Below are positions 45,986 through 55,905 of a stretch of 64,000 bases of DNA, in pieces. The position numbers and the translations under genes are program-made. Location of the stretch: positions 24,747 through 88,746 of the forward strand of contig CALALB010000001.1 in assembly GCA_937923175.1 (NCBI GenBank), given 5' to 3'. Source of the DNA: an uncultured Chromatiaceae bacterium (lineage in GTDB: Bacteria > Pseudomonadota > Gammaproteobacteria > Chromatiales > Chromatiaceae). Every line of letters starts with the position of its first letter. The stretch's first letter is position 1. The notes below the pieces were generated by a model. It searched no databases, was not told where the DNA came from, and saw nothing but the letters and a program-made list of their open reading frames with translations.

Positions 45986-46984
45986 ATGAACGCCCCATTG
46001 CCCCCCTGGATCCATGAGCCCTGGTTACGCCTGCACAGGGCGCGGTTCCAGGATCGCCTACCCCCAGCATTGCTATTGACTGGGCCCCAGGGGGTCGGCA
46101 AGCGTCTGCTGGCGCGGGCGTTTGCAGCATCCATGCTCTGCCGCCAGCCGACTGAGCAGGGGCTAGCTTGTAGGCGCTGCCCTGAGTGTCACCTGCTCGC
46201 TGCCGGTAACCATCCCGACCTGATCCAGCTTACCCCAGATGCGCAGGCGCGGGCAGGCGAGATCAGCATCGATGCGGTGCGCCTGCTCATCGGTCTTGAA
46301 TCCCTGACCCCAGGGCGTGCTGCACGCCGGCTCATCCTGATCGACCCGGCCGACCGGCTCAATCAGTCCGCCGCCAATGCCTTGCTGAAAACCCTGGAAG
46401 AACCGAATGCCCCGACCCAATTTATTCTGATCAGCGAACATCCCGATCGTCTGCCGGCAACCATGCGCAGCCGTTGTCTGCGCCTGACCATCCCCATCCC
46501 ACCTGAGTCAATAGCGCTCGCCTGGCTCAATGAACAGAAACCCCTACCGGACTGGCCGCTGCGCCTGCGCCTTTCCCAGGGCGCGCCCTTGCGCGCCCTG
46601 GCCGAGTCCGAGGATAGGTCTGACCGGCTCGACCAGCGCAACCGCTGGATCTCTGACCTAATGGATCTGGCCCATGGGGTAGGCGATCCGCTGGCGATTG
46701 CCCGAGGCTGGCAGATGATCGAACTCGGGCATATCCTTGAATGGCTGATCGGTCTGGTTGCAGATCTCTTGAGGCTCGGGGTTTGCGCAACGCCGCCCCT
46801 GCTTGCCCATCCAGATCGGCATCCTGAGCTGGTCGAGCTTGCTGCCAGGCTGGACGGTGCAACGGGTCACCGCTTCCTGAAACGACTGCTTGAGATGCGC
46901 GCCCTGACCGATGCCAATCTCAATCAGCAGCTCGTGCTAGAGTCATTGGCGATCGATTGGTCGGGACTCACCCGGTCGGACTAG
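45986..46984 (+). CDS. holB: DNA polymerase III delta' subunit
   Basis: The 332-residue clamp-loader subunit has the P-loop-like GPQGVGKRLLA and the zinc-binding cysteines in SMLCRQPTEQGLACRRCPEC, split here in the text as CRQ, ACRRC and PEC. Further segments are NALLKTLEEPNAPTQFILIS and the arginine-finger-like MRSRC. ATG 45986 gives the usual N-terminus. pilZ follows after 16 bases. Confidence 0.93.
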   Translation: MNAPLPPWIHEPWLRLHRARFQDRLPPALLLTGPQGVGKRLLARAFAASMLCRQPTEQGLACRRCPECHLLAAGNHPDLIQLTPDAQARAGEISIDAVRLLIGLESLTPGRAARRLILIDPADRLNQSAANALLKTLEEPNAPTQFILISEHPDRLPATMRSRCLRLTIPIPPESIALAWLNEQKPLPDWPLRLRLSQGAPLRALAESEDRSDRLDQRNRWISDLMDLAHGVGDPLAIARGWQMIELGHILEWLIGLVADLLRLGVCATPPLLAHPDRHPELVELAARLDGATGHRFLKRLLEMRALTDANLNQQLVLESLAIDWSGLTRSD

Positions 46985-47000
46985 ATGAAGAGACAGATCC

Positions 47001-47369
47001 ATGAGCACACCCAATCCAATCGGCGGATTCGGCGGTCAACAACGCATCCTAAGCTTTGCAGTCCGCGATAAGAGCGCACTCTATGCGTCTTATATGCCGT
47101 TCATCAAAAATGGCGGTCTCTTCATCCCAACCAATAAGACCTATCAGCTCGGCGATGAGGTCTTTTTATTGCTTCAGCTCATGGACGAGCCCGAGCGTAT
47201 TCCGGTTGCCGGTCGTGTGGTCTGGATTACCCCCCTGGGCGCCGAAGGCAACCGCACCATCGGGATCGGCGTCCAATTCAGCGACCAGGATAAAGGGGCT
47301 ACCAAGCGCAAGATCGAGGAATATCTGGCTGGGGCGCTTGAGTCCGAACGCCCGACCCACACCCTTTGA
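47001..47369 (+). CDS. pilZ: PilZ domain protein of type IV pilus biogenesis
   Basis: The 122-residue protein (MSTPNPIGGFGGQQRILSF, then LYASYMPFIKNGGLFIPT) is the original PilZ type, which lacks the RXXXR motif needed to bind cyclic di-GMP and acts in type IV pilus assembly. The place after holB is typical; the usual next gene tatD is missing, and the convergent ppsA takes its place. Confidence 0.92.
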   Translation: MSTPNPIGGFGGQQRILSFAVRDKSALYASYMPFIKNGGLFIPTNKTYQLGDEVFLLLQLMDEPERIPVAGRVVWITPLGAEGNRTIGIGVQFSDQDKGATKRKIEEYLAGALESERPTHTL

Positions 47370-47455
47370 TCCTCTGCCTGTACCAACCGGCATTCTCTCT
47401 GGGGGATGCGTCGGAATGATGCACCGGCATGACGGTCAATGACGCCCGGAATCAC

Positions 47456-49858
47456 TCACTCGCCCCGGTCAAGAGCACGGCTAGATTCTGTTGCGGACTG
47501 TTCGGCGAGATATAGCCAGGTGTCGATCACCGTATCCGGATTGAGCGATAGGCTCTCGATCCCCTGTCTGACCAGCCAGTCGGCGAGATCCTTGTGATCC
47601 GAGGGCCCTTGGCCGCAGATCCCGACATATTTCCCCTGCCGGCGACAGGCGCCGATCGCCAGCTCAAGCATCCGTTTGACCGCGGGGTCGCGCTCATCGA
47701 AATACTCGGCTACCAGCCCAGAATCGCGATCGAGCCCCAGGGTCAATTGGGTCATATCGTTTGAGCCGATCGAAAAGCCATCGAAATATTCCAGAAATTC
47801 CTCGGCGAGCACGGCGTTTGAGGGCAGCTCACACATCATGATCAGCCGCAGCCCATTTTTGCCGCGCCCAAGACCCTGTTCGGCCAGGGCCTCGACCACT
47901 GCCTTGGCCTGACCCAGGGTACGCACGAATGGGATCATGACCTCGACATTGGTCAGACCCATCTCATCGCGCACCCGTTTGACGGCCTCGCATTCCATCG
48001 CAAAGCACTCTCGGAAATCGGGCGCGATATAGCGCCCAGCGCCGCGAAAGCCGATCATGGGGTTTTCTTCCTCGGGCTCATAACGCGGCCCGCCAAGCAG
48101 ATTGGCATATTCGTTTGACTTGAAATCGGATAGACGCACGATGACCGGCTTGGGTGTAAAGGCGGCAGCAAGGGTGGCAATCCCTTCGGTGAGCTTGGCG
48201 ACGTAGAATTCGCGTGGACTCCTATAGGCAGCGATACGGGGGGCAATCTGCGATCTCAGGTCCTCGGGCAATCGGTCATATTCGAGCAGTGCCTTGGGAT
48301 GGATGCCGATGGTGTGATTGATGATGAACTCGAGGCGTGCCAGACCCACGCCGGCGTTAGGGATGGTGGAAAAGGCAAAGGCGCGGTCAGGGTTGCCGAC
48401 ATTCATCATGATCTTGATTGGGGTCTCGGGCATGGTATCGAGCTCGATCACCCGATGCTCGAAATCCAAGATCCCCTCATAGACATAGCCGGTATCGCCT
48501 TCAGCGCAGCTCACGGTCACTGGCTGGCCGTCCTGGATGCACCCAGTGGCATCATTGCAGCCGACCACCGCGGGGACCCCGAGTTCGCGGGCGATGATCG
48601 CGGCGTGGCAGGTCCTCCCGCCGCGATTGGTCACGATCGCTGCCGCCCGTTTCATCACCGGTTCCCAATCGGGGTCGGTCATGTCGGTGACCAGGACATC
48701 GCCAGGCTGTACCCGATCCATGTCGCTGATCCGGTCGATGATCCGGGCTGTACCTGCCCCGATGCGATTGCCGATACTGCGCCCGGTGGCCAGGACCGGG
48801 CCGCGGTTCTTGAGCACATAGCGCTCGATGCGACTACCAGCGCGGCTCTGGACTGTCTCGGGGCGCGCCTGGACGATATAGATCTGGCCATCGATCCCGT
48901 CCTTGGCCCATTCGATATCCATCGGCTGACCATAATGCTCTTCGATCAGGATCGCTTGGCGAGCGAGTGACTCGATCTCTGGATCGGTCAGACAGAAGCT
49001 TAGACGTAGGTCCTCCGGGACCGGCTCGCTCCTCACCGAACCGCCCTGTTCGGGGTCGCTATAGACCAGGCGTATGGCCTTTTCCCCGAGGGTGCGACGC
49101 AAGATGGCAGGCCGCCCAGCCAACAGCGTCGGTTTATGGACATAGAATTCATCCGGATTGACTGCGCCCTGGACGACTAGCTCGCCGAGGCCATAGCTTG
49201 CGGTGATAAAGACCGCATCGCGAAAGCCCGATTCGGTGTCCAGGGTGAACATGACCCCTGAGACGGCCAGATCGCTGCGCACCATCCGCTGAACGCCGGC
49301 AGAGAGGGCAATCTGGCGGTGATCGAATCCCTGATGGACCCGATAGGAGATGGCGCGGTCGTTGAATAATGAGGCGAAGACCTCCTTGATGCGGTGCTTG
49401 ATGGCAGCAAGCCCATGCACATTGAGAAAGGTCTCCTGCTGGCCGGCGAATGAGGCCTCCGGTAAATCCTCTGCAGTTGCCGATGAACGCACTGCCCAGG
49501 AGACATCCTCGCTCCCTGCCTTGGCGGTGAGCCGGGCATAGGCCGACTCGATCGCCGCCTCGAGAGTAGGCGGAAAGGGTTGGGCGATCACCCAGGCGCG
49601 GATCTGGGCACCAGCCTCGGCCAAGGCGCTGACGTCATCGACATCGAGCTGAGCGAGGACCGACTGGATCCGCTCATCGAGCCCCCCTTGGGCCAAAAAC
49701 TCGCGGTAGGCCTCGGCGGTGGTGGCAAAACCGCTCGGTACTCGAATCCCAAGATGGCTGAGGTGGCGGATCATCTCACCCAGCGAGGCGTTTTTGCCCC
49801 CCACGATTGGCACATCGTCTATGCCGAGATCGCTTAGCCAGCGGATAAAATCGGTCAT
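47456..49858 (-). CDS. ppsA: phosphoenolpyruvate synthase
   Basis: The 800-residue enzyme makes phosphoenolpyruvate from pyruvate and ATP, feeding gluconeogenesis. It has the N-terminal ATP-binding domain ([15 protein letters not shown]), the phosphohistidine domain with [15 protein letters not shown], and the C-terminal PEP-binding barrel ending [13 protein letters not shown] 49858 has GGGAG about 11 bases upstream; longer in-frame starts are not supported. It is transcribed alone, convergent to pilZ. Confidence 0.95.
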   Translation of the reverse strand: MTDFIRWLSDLGIDDVPIVGGKNASLGEMIRHLSHLGIRVPSGFATTAEAYREFLAQGGLDERIQSVLAQLDVDDVSALAEAGAQIRAWVIAQPFPPTLEAAIESAYARLTAKAGSEDVSWAVRSSATAEDLPEASFAGQQETFLNVHGLAAIKHRIKEVFASLFNDRAISYRVHQGFDHRQIALSAGVQRMVRSDLAVSGVMFTLDTESGFRDAVFITASYGLGELVVQGAVNPDEFYVHKPTLLAGRPAILRRTLGEKAIRLVYSDPEQGGSVRSEPVPEDLRLSFCLTDPEIESLARQAILIEEHYGQPMDIEWAKDGIDGQIYIVQARPETVQSRAGSRIERYVLKNRGPVLATGRSIGNRIGAGTARIIDRISDMDRVQPGDVLVTDMTDPDWEPVMKRAAAIVTNRGGRTCHAAIIARELGVPAVVGCNDATGCIQDGQPVTVSCAEGDTGYVYEGILDFEHRVIELDTMPETPIKIMMNVGNPDRAFAFSTIPNAGVGLARLEFIINHTIGIHPKALLEYDRLPEDLRSQIAPRIAAYRSPREFYVAKLTEGIATLAAAFTPKPVIVRLSDFKSNEYANLLGGPRYEPEEENPMIGFRGAGRYIAPDFRECFAMECEAVKRVRDEMGLTNVEVMIPFVRTLGQAKAVVEALAEQGLGRGKNGLRLIMMCELPSNAVLAEEFLEYFDGFSIGSNDMTQLTLGLDRDSGLVAEYFDERDPAVKRMLELAIGACRRQGKYVGICGQGPSDHKDLADWLVRQGIESLSLNPDTVIDTWLYLAEQSATESSRALDRGE

Positions 49859-50365
49859 CGTCGTCTTGCTCCCAGGATGGTGATCGATTTGGGTCATTGC
49901 TGCCCTGGGGGGAAGGGCAGACCGCTGCATGTCGTCAAGGTCCCATGCCGATCGGACCCCGACCCCGGGTGGGTTGAGGATTCATCCTGCCTCACCCCGT
50001 TCTCCAGCAGAGTGACGGGCCAATCGGCCCTTTCTTGGAAAACCAAAAACAGCGAATGCCTCTAGCATCCAGCCCGCGGCTCTCGGCCGGCAGCCAGTCA
50101 CTGGATCCATCCTCCCGTGAATCCTGAGGAGGTCTCAAATCGTCCCCGGCGAGCGATTGCAATGACCATAGATACATCTGGAGAATATACTTCAACCGAC
50201 CGGCGGGCAGTCCGAGAGTCCATCAATCCTGACTATTGACCACCCCGGACATCTTCATGAAAGAGAGGTCTGCGCGGTCGCCGAATGTGGCAAGAATAGG
50301 TGTTGCAGCATGCCTGGGAGATACCAGGGCCAGTGAATCCCAAACAAACCAAGAGGACGATGCAA
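49859..50365. other. divergent upstream region of ppsA and an Ala-rich gene
   Basis: No gene is seen in this stretch of about 507 bases. It must hold the promoters of both flanking genes. A degenerate palindrome CACCCCGTTCTCCAGCAGAG with TGACGGG (around 49993-50019) recalls the REP-like family. A TTGACC at 50236-50241 is a weak promoter candidate for the plus strand. Confidence 0.5.
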
Positions 50366-51415
50366 ATGAGCGAAGAATTGCCGGGGCTTGCCCAGATCAG
50401 GGCGATGCTGGGGGCAAAAGACAACAGCGATCTGATCGTGCGCGGCATGGCGGTCCTCGTCGCCGCGGGGACCTTCTATGTGGTTTCAACCGAGGCACTC
50501 TATGGCGGTGCACCGCCCCTGCCGCCTGATCAGGTGCTTGTCAATACCGCCCCTATTGGTAAGGTGAATCTGGCGCCTAAGCCGGTCGCGGGCGCAGCCC
50601 CTACTGCTGCGTCCGAACCAGCCTCAGCTACTGCTCAGGCTGCTTCATCCGAACCAGCGGCGGTCTCTGAGCCCTCTGTGTCTGCAACATCCGCTGCGGC
50701 TGAGGCTGGCTCAGCCGAGCCTGTGCCGCCGGCCGAGCCAGTGCCGGTTGAGACCGCAGCTGGGCCGGAAGCCGCCCCAGCTGAGCCCCCGACGGGGGGT
50801 GAGGCTGCCGCTCAGGCTGGGGGAGAGGCGCCTGCCGCAGCTAGCGAGACCAGCGCTAACCTAGCCGAGGTGCCCGCCGAAACAAATGTCCTCGAGGCCG
50901 CGTCGGCCGATACAGGCGCAGGCGCAGGGACAGCAGTCGCGGCCCCCGCCTCAGCCGCCGAGGTCGCGCCAGCACTCGAGATACCTCAGGCTGCGGTTTC
51001 AGAGGGGTCGGCTGCGCCGGCTGAGGCAGCACCTGCGCTGCCGGCTGACGAAGGCGCCGCTACGACCGCTGAGTCATCCGCTGCACCCCAGCTGTCTGGC
51101 ACTGAGGGTGCACCAGCAGCAGAATCTGCCGCCCAGACGCCTGCCTCCCAGACTGCGGCTGAGGCCGGCCCGGCCGAGCCTGCGCCGCCAGCCGAGCCAG
51201 CGCCAGTTGAGACCGCAGCTGGCCCGGAAACCGCCCCGTCTGAAACCCCAGAAGCAGGCGAGACCGTATCTGCCCAGGCCGGTGGAGAGATGCCTGCTGC
51301 AGCCACTGAGACCGGTCCTGCTGTATCTGCTCCGGCAGCCGCCAGGCCTGGAGTCGTCCAGCGTCCGATGCCTGCCTGGATGAAGCATATGGGACCGCTG
51401 CCGTCCGGGCGCTGA
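50366..51415 (+). CDS. membrane-anchored Ala/Pro/Glu-rich protein, cytochrome c5-like anchor without heme
   Basis: The function is unknown. The 349-residue protein has a short cytoplasmic N-terminus, one membrane helix (about 30-50, IVRGMAVLVAAGTFYVV) and VLVNTAPIGKVNLAPKP, which resembles the linker after the anchor of membrane-bound cytochrome c5 proteins. In place of a heme domain come about 260 residues of Ala, Glu, Pro, Thr and Ser, and no CXXCH occurs. It ends in a conserved-looking RPMPAWMKHMGPLPSGR. A segment of about 54 residues is duplicated. The start was chosen for AGAGGA nine bases upstream; ATG 50360 is the alternative. Confidence 0.8.
   Translation: MSEELPGLAQIRAMLGAKDNSDLIVRGMAVLVAAGTFYVVSTEALYGGAPPLPPDQVLVNTAPIGKVNLAPKPVAGAAPTAASEPASATAQAASSEPAAVSEPSVSATSAAAEAGSAEPVPPAEPVPVETAAGPEAAPAEPPTGGEAAAQAGGEAPAAASETSANLAEVPAETNVLEAASADTGAGAGTAVAAPASAAEVAPALEIPQAAVSEGSAAPAEAAPALPADEGAATTAESSAAPQLSGTEGAPAAESAAQTPASQTAAEAGPAEPAPPAEPAPVETAAGPETAPSETPEAGETVSAQAGGEMPAAATETGPAVSAPAAARPGVVQRPMPAWMKHMGPLPSGR
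50693..51313 (+). repeat. internal direct duplication of about 160 bp
   Basis: The stretch 50693-50851 recurs at 51152-51313 with many matching codons. Both copies encode AEP-PPAEP-PVETAAGPE followed by GGE-PAAA-ET. The intervening 300 bases are of the same composition but not alignable by eye. This indicates expansion of the linker by duplication. Confidence 0.75.
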
Positions 51416-51424
51416 TTGGCCGAG

Positions 51425-51460
51425 CCCTTTGGGCCGCGCCCTAAGACGCGGCCCAAAGGG
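51425..51460. terminator. 14-bp perfect hairpin between convergent genes
   Basis: CCCTTTGGGCCGCG (51425-51438) and CGCGGCCCAAAGGG (51447-51460) form a perfect stem with an eight-base loop, ten bases after the stop of the Ala-rich gene. No T tract follows on the plus strand, but the position between convergent genes suggests an end or stabiliser of both transcripts. Confidence 0.55.
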
Positions 51461-51595
51461 ATGGGACTGCCTATCCACATGGCTGGGGATCCCGGGGTGC
51501 GGCTGAATGATCAAGCAAGGTCTTTGATAGGTGCTGACCTTCGCCGTTTGGGATGGGCGAGCCGGGCTCCCATGGGAAAAGGTAGCAGTTTCTGT

Positions 51596-52120
51596 CTAGA
51601 GAAACAGGCGGCGCAGCTCATTGTCTGGGGCGCTGCGCTCCCAGAGACGTTCAAATTCAGCCGTAAGCCGGCGCGCCCTGAGCCGATCGCTATAATCCGC
51701 GACAGCCTGCATCCGCTCAGACCATTGGCGGTGGATATAACCCACCGTATCCACGACCAAAAAGGCATCTAGACGTTCTTGATCCTCGTCCGCTACCCGC
51801 TGGATAGCGATCCGCGAGCTCAAACGCCGCGCCAACTCGACCAAGCGGGGACTACGCCGATTGACGGTCTTGGGATCAAACACCAGAACGCGGACGCACA
51901 GGGCCAGCCGGCTCAGGACAAGCCGGCGCACTGCCTGAATAAATGGCGCCTGCTCATAGAGCGCCGGCTCAAGCAGGGGATCCTGAACCAAGAGTTCACG
52001 CCGCGCCTGGGCGCCCATCTGGATAATGACTGAACCGATCTCACGGGCGTTACTTAGCACAAGCCGTTGGGAATCACGGCCAAGGCGGGATGGTGCCTGG
52101 AGAATCTGGGAGGGGATCAT
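51596..52120 (-). CDS. conserved-looking protein of unknown function
   Basis: I do not recognise a functional family with confidence. The 174-residue product has no signal peptide or membrane helix; it is rich in Arg and Leu. The arrangement (LVLSNAREIG, then VRVLVFDPKTVNRRSPRLVELARRL, and DAFLVVDTVGYIHRQ) recalls short gammaproteobacterial proteins with a phospholipase D-like or DUF7931-type fold without catalytic HKD. It stands alone, convergent to the Ala-rich gene. Confidence 0.7.
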   Translation of the reverse strand: MIPSQILQAPSRLGRDSQRLVLSNAREIGSVIIQMGAQARRELLVQDPLLEPALYEQAPFIQAVRRLVLSRLALCVRVLVFDPKTVNRRSPRLVELARRLSSRIAIQRVADEDQERLDAFLVVDTVGYIHRQWSERMQAVADYSDRLRARRLTAEFERLWERSAPDNELRRLFL

Positions 52121-52554
52121 AGGGCCTCAGCCTCGATCCAAGGGTCGGCGTTAATCCATCCCCATTGCCACCCGCCGAGGGTTCGTATGCGGTTGCAATA
52201 GGCCCGTTCGTTGTTTTCATGCGACAGATTGATAGCTTCCATCCTCGACTTGGGGCGATGCTTATACCTGTAAGAGGCGCGCTGTTGTTGCACCAAAACG
52301 ATTTAAGTTGTAAATATGCAGCGTGTTTCTAAAAAAGTTGCACTTTTGACCCTTTTGTAGGCTAAAATGGCGAATGTCAAGACGGCCGGTTATGCGTAGC
52401 TGACCTGTTCGCTCTGACCTTTACCTGCAGGCGAGGGGGTCAGGGCGCGTCAGGGGAAGGGGTCCTGCAGGGTCCGACATCCCGAACGATTTTTAAAGAT
52501 TGAGCCAGATTTTCCGATTTCGACTGTCCACACATCATTAGGAAGCTGACGAAG
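52121..52554 (+). other. upstream region of the OmpA-like gene
   Basis: There is no gene in this stretch of 434 bases. It contains an AT-rich part (52285-52370) with two TTGCAC hexamers (52288-52293 and 52338-52343); the first is followed after 17 bases by TAAATA and the second after 19 bases by TAAAAT (52363-52368). One of them is probably the promoter, implying a leader of about 190-230 bases. Confidence 0.45.
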
Positions 52555-53127
52555 ATGCGCAAATATAACCTATTTCTAAGTTTGGCTGGGCTGGCGGTGG
52601 CCACAGTGCTTTATGCGCCCTTTGCCGCACACGCGGCCAAGGATTACACTATGGAACATTTCTGGTCTGCCCAACCCAAGGGGACGGCCTGGGTCAGCGG
52701 TTCAGGTGAGTGCTGGCAAAGCCTGCATGGCCCAGGCGATCTGAGCCCTTGCGCTACACCCGCTGCGCCTCCGGCCCCCAAGAAATTCACGGTGCGCCTG
52801 AATTTCGAGTTCGATAAATATCGCATCGAGAATGTCGTCAACGATAGCGAGTTGCGTCGGCTCGACGACTATATCGAACAGGTTAAAAAGTCCGAGGTCA
52901 ACGAAAAACTCTCGCTGGTTGGCCATACCGATGCCAAGGGTTCGGATGCCTATAACTATCAGCTCGGGATGCGCCGCGCCCAGGCGGTCAAGGATTATAT
53001 GATCAGCCGCGGTATCTCCCCCTCTGATATCGTTTCGGTCGAAAGCCGGGGCAAGTCTGACCTGCTGCCAGGGGTGGATATCTACTCGGTCGAGCAGCGG
53101 CGCGTCGAGATCAAGGCCCAATATTAA
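52555..53127 (+). CDS. OmpA family peptidoglycan-associated protein
   Basis: The 190-residue protein has a signal peptide (LSLAGLAVATVLYAPFAAHA), a short segment with two cysteines (GECWQSLHGPGDLSPC), a Pro/Ala linker and a C-terminal OmpA domain (FEFDKYRIENVVNDSELRRLDDY, given in part; LVGHTDAKGSDAYNYQLGMRRAQAV, given in part). It probably binds peptidoglycan in the periplasm without a beta barrel. The two cysteines may form a disulfide. A strong terminator follows. Confidence 0.9.
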   Translation: MRKYNLFLSLAGLAVATVLYAPFAAHAAKDYTMEHFWSAQPKGTAWVSGSGECWQSLHGPGDLSPCATPAAPPAPKKFTVRLNFEFDKYRIENVVNDSELRRLDDYIEQVKKSEVNEKLSLVGHTDAKGSDAYNYQLGMRRAQAVKDYMISRGISPSDIVSVESRGKSDLLPGVDIYSVEQRRVEIKAQY

Positions 53128-53233
53128 TCATCGTTTAGGTATCGGTGGCCTTGGATGATCCCCTGTTAGGCGAGGCCGCCGGCCTGTTTCCGAGTCCAAT
53201 GAGCCTCATCCCCCCGACTGGGGCTTAGGGCAG

Positions 53234-53266
53234 GGCCGGTCGCGGTCGCGCGACCGGCCTTTCATT
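53234..53266 (+). terminator. rho-independent terminator after the OmpA-like gene
   Basis: GGCCGGTCGCG (53234-53244) and CGCGACCGGCC (53249-53259) form a perfect 11-bp stem with a four-base loop, followed by TTTCATTT. It lies about 105 bases after the OmpA-like stop and 34 bases before lolC. Confidence 0.85.
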
Positions 53267-53299
53267 TCTACCAGCTTAAAGGCGTCCGACGGAACGACC

Positions 53300-54547
53300 A
53301 TGTTCCATCCGCTCCCGCTCTATATCGGCCTGCGCTATACCCGCGCCAGGCGGCGCAATCATTTCATCTCATTCATCTCTGCGACCTCGATGATCGGGAT
53401 TGCCTTGGGGATCATCGCCCTCATCGTCGTGCTCTCGGTGATGAATGGATTCCATCAAGAGATCCAGCAGCGCATCCTGGCGATGGCAGCACATGCGACC
53501 TTGAGCGATCCGTTCGGGGGTATCACCGATTGGCGGTCGCTCCTGGAGCGGGTGCGCACCCAACCGCATGTCTTGGGTGCAGCGCCCTTCGTCGAGCTCC
53601 AGGGGATGCTCAGCGGGGGCAGCCAGGTCAGCGGCGCCCTGATCCGGGGGATCGACCCAGAGACCGAGGATCAGGTCTCCGATCTGCGCCAACACCTGGT
53701 CAGGGGTTCGGTCGATGACCTGGCCGAGGGGTCGTTCAATATCATCCTCGGTCAGGATCTGGCCGATTATCTGGGACTTGCGCCAGGCGATAAGGTGACC
53801 GTGGTGACCCCTGAGGTGAGCGTCACCCCGATCGGGGTGATGCCGCGGCTGAAACGCTTTACGGTGAGCGGGATCTTTGCGATTGGGATGGCCGATTATG
53901 ACCGCAATGCGGCCTTCATCCATCTCGCCGATGGCGCAAGGCTATTGAATCTTGGCGATGCGGTCAGCGGGATCAGGATCAAGGTGGACGACCTCTGGCA
54001 GGCACCGGGTCTCGCGCGGGCAATCGCCTATGACCTGGGCGGTGTTTATCGGGTGATCGACTGGACCCAGATCCATCACAATTTTTTTAGCGCCCTAGCC
54101 ATGGAAAAGCGGATGATGGGGATCATCCTGTCGCTGATCGTGGCGGTTGCGGCCTTCAATATCGTCTCGACCCTGGTGATGGTGGTCACTGATAAACAGG
54201 CCGATATCGCGATCCTGCGGACCCTGGGTCTATCGCCACTCGAGGTGATGGGGATCTTCGTCGTGCAGGGAACCACGATCGGTCTGGTGGGTACCCTGAT
54301 CGGGATCAGCGGCGGGGTGGCGTTGGCCTTTCATGTCGAGCCGGTGGTGGCCTGGCTCGAACGGCTGCTCGGTATCCATTTCCTGGATCCTGCTATCTAT
54401 TACATCAGCCAACTCCCCTCCGATGTCCATCTCGCGGATGTCCTAACCGTAGGGGGTGGGGCCTTTGCCATCTCTGTCCTGGCGACACTCTATCCTGCCT
54501 GGCGTGCGTCCCAGGTCCAGCCGGCCGAGGCCCTGCGCTATGAATAA
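53300..54547 (+). CDS. lolC: lipoprotein-releasing ABC permease, LolC/E family
   Basis: The 415-residue inner-membrane permease releases outer-membrane lipoproteins to LolA. It begins with the family pattern [31 protein letters not shown] (given in segments), has one N-terminal and three C-terminal helices and a large periplasmic MacB-like domain between. Only one permease gene is present before lolD, so the transporter may be a LolF-like homodimer type or have a second subunit elsewhere. The stop overlaps lolD by eight bases. Confidence 0.93.
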   Translation: MFHPLPLYIGLRYTRARRRNHFISFISATSMIGIALGIIALIVVLSVMNGFHQEIQQRILAMAAHATLSDPFGGITDWRSLLERVRTQPHVLGAAPFVELQGMLSGGSQVSGALIRGIDPETEDQVSDLRQHLVRGSVDDLAEGSFNIILGQDLADYLGLAPGDKVTVVTPEVSVTPIGVMPRLKRFTVSGIFAIGMADYDRNAAFIHLADGARLLNLGDAVSGIRIKVDDLWQAPGLARAIAYDLGGVYRVIDWTQIHHNFFSALAMEKRMMGIILSLIVAVAAFNIVSTLVMVVTDKQADIAILRTLGLSPLEVMGIFVVQGTTIGLVGTLIGISGGVALAFHVEPVVAWLERLLGIHFLDPAIYYISQLPSDVHLADVLTVGGGAFAISVLATLYPAWRASQVQPAEALRYE

Positions 54548-55223
54548 ATTGCCGCCGGTGATCCAGGCTCAGGGCCTGGTCAAGACCTTTCGCCAGGGCT
54601 CAGTCGAGGTCCAGGTGCTCAAAGGGATTGACCTGCAGATCCAGACCGGTGCGCGCATCGCCATCGTCGGCGCCTCCGGATCGGGCAAAAGCACGCTGTT
54701 GCACTGTCTCGGCGGTTTGGAACGTCCAACCGCGGGCGCAATCGCCTGGGGTGGAAGGGCAATCCAGACCCTGGGTGCGGCTCGGCTCGGGCGATTGCGC
54801 AATCGCCATCTTGGATTCATCTATCAGTTCCATCATCTGCTGCCCGAGTTTACAGCGCTCGAGAACGTTTCTTTGCCCCTGCTGATCGCGGGGACCGAGC
54901 CCGCCCAGGCCCGTGCCTATGCGGCTGAGCTCTTGGCACGGGTGGGTCTAGGACAGCGTCTGGGGCATAAACCGAGCGAGCTTTCGGGCGGCGAGCGCCA
55001 GCGCGCTGCAGTTGCCCGCGCCCTCGTCACCCGCCCTGCCTGTGTGCTGGCCGATGAGCCAACCGGCAATCTCGATCGGCGCACCGCCGCCGAGGTCTAC
55101 CATCTGATGCTCGAACTCAACCGCGAGATCGAGACCGCCCTCGTCATCGTCACCCATGATCCCGAGTTGGCTAAACGAATGGATCAGGTCTGGCGACTGG
55201 ATGATGGGGTTTTATCGAGCTGA
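54540..55223 (+). CDS. lolD: lipoprotein-releasing ABC ATPase LolD
   Basis: The 227-residue ATPase has Walker [10 protein letters not shown], the signature [15 protein letters not shown], Walker [12 protein letters not shown], and the LolD motif region between. It powers the LolC permease next to it. ATG 54540 lies within the lolC stop region. Its last 40 bases overlap the DUF2062 gene on the other strand. Confidence 0.95.
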   Translation: MNKLPPVIQAQGLVKTFRQGSVEVQVLKGIDLQIQTGARIAIVGASGSGKSTLLHCLGGLERPTAGAIAWGGRAIQTLGAARLGRLRNRHLGFIYQFHHLLPEFTALENVSLPLLIAGTEPAQARAYAAELLARVGLGQRLGHKPSELSGGERQRAAVARALVTRPACVLADEPTGNLDRRTAAEVYHLMLELNREIETALVIVTHDPELAKRMDQVWRLDDGVLSS

Positions 55224-55738
55224 TCGAATAGGGCGCGATAACGCGCCTGCCGGCGACGGATCTGCAGGACCAGCCAATAGCGCCACAAGAGATGCACCGT
55301 CGCATAACCGACGGCTGCGCACAGGCTTGAACAGATCAAACAGCCCACCAGCATTGGTTCCAAGATCTCAAACCAATGGTGCCAGTCCAGCCAAAAGCCT
55401 GGGTCAAACCCCTGGGGATGGATCCCAAGTACCCAGCAACCGATGAGATAGGCCAGATAATACATGGGCGGCATGGTTAGAGGATTGGAGATCCAGACCA
55501 AGGCCACGGCAATGGGTAGATTGATGCGTAGCCAGATGGCCAAGGCAGCGGCGATGGGGGTATGACCGATCGGCGGCAGATACATGACAAACAGGCCCAC
55601 TGCGACGGCATTGGCCACCGAGCGCCGGTTCAGGTGCCAGAGATTGGGGTCCTGCAACAGGGTACTGAAGATCCTTAAGAAACGATTGCTATGGATCTGC
55701 GCTGGGGTCGGCATCCGTCGTTTAAGCCACTTTCTCAC
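55184..55738 (-). CDS. DUF2062 membrane protein
   Basis: The 184-residue protein has the DUF2062 pattern [23 protein letters not shown] and [22 protein letters not shown], with about four membrane helices and a basic C-terminus. The function is unknown. It starts with GTG (55736-55738), with GAGG about four bases upstream. It is a single gene, convergent to lolD. Confidence 0.88.
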   Translation of the reverse strand: MRKWLKRRMPTPAQIHSNRFLRIFSTLLQDPNLWHLNRRSVANAVAVGLFVMYLPPIGHTPIAAALAIWLRINLPIAVALVWISNPLTMPPMYYLAYLIGCWVLGIHPQGFDPGFWLDWHHWFEILEPMLVGCLICSSLCAAVGYATVHLLWRYWLVLQIRRRQARYRALFDQLDKTPSSSRQT

Positions 55739-55905
55739 ACCTCGCTCTCCGCTGGATTGGCTCGCTGTGCCCTGGGTTACTCTGGCAACCAGCTAGCGCA
55801 GGCTGAAGTATACTCCTTGCCTCTCAACGCCTAGATGTCGATATGTCGTTGCAACCCAGTCATGTGGGCGGTCGTATCTGGCTCCAAGGGCGACAGTGAG
55901 GCTCT

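Noticed and set aside
45750..45986. A 78-codon frame between tmk and holB
   Set aside because: It overlaps the tmk end, starts with GTG without a ribosome binding site, and has a Pro/Arg-rich composition typical of random GC-rich sequence.
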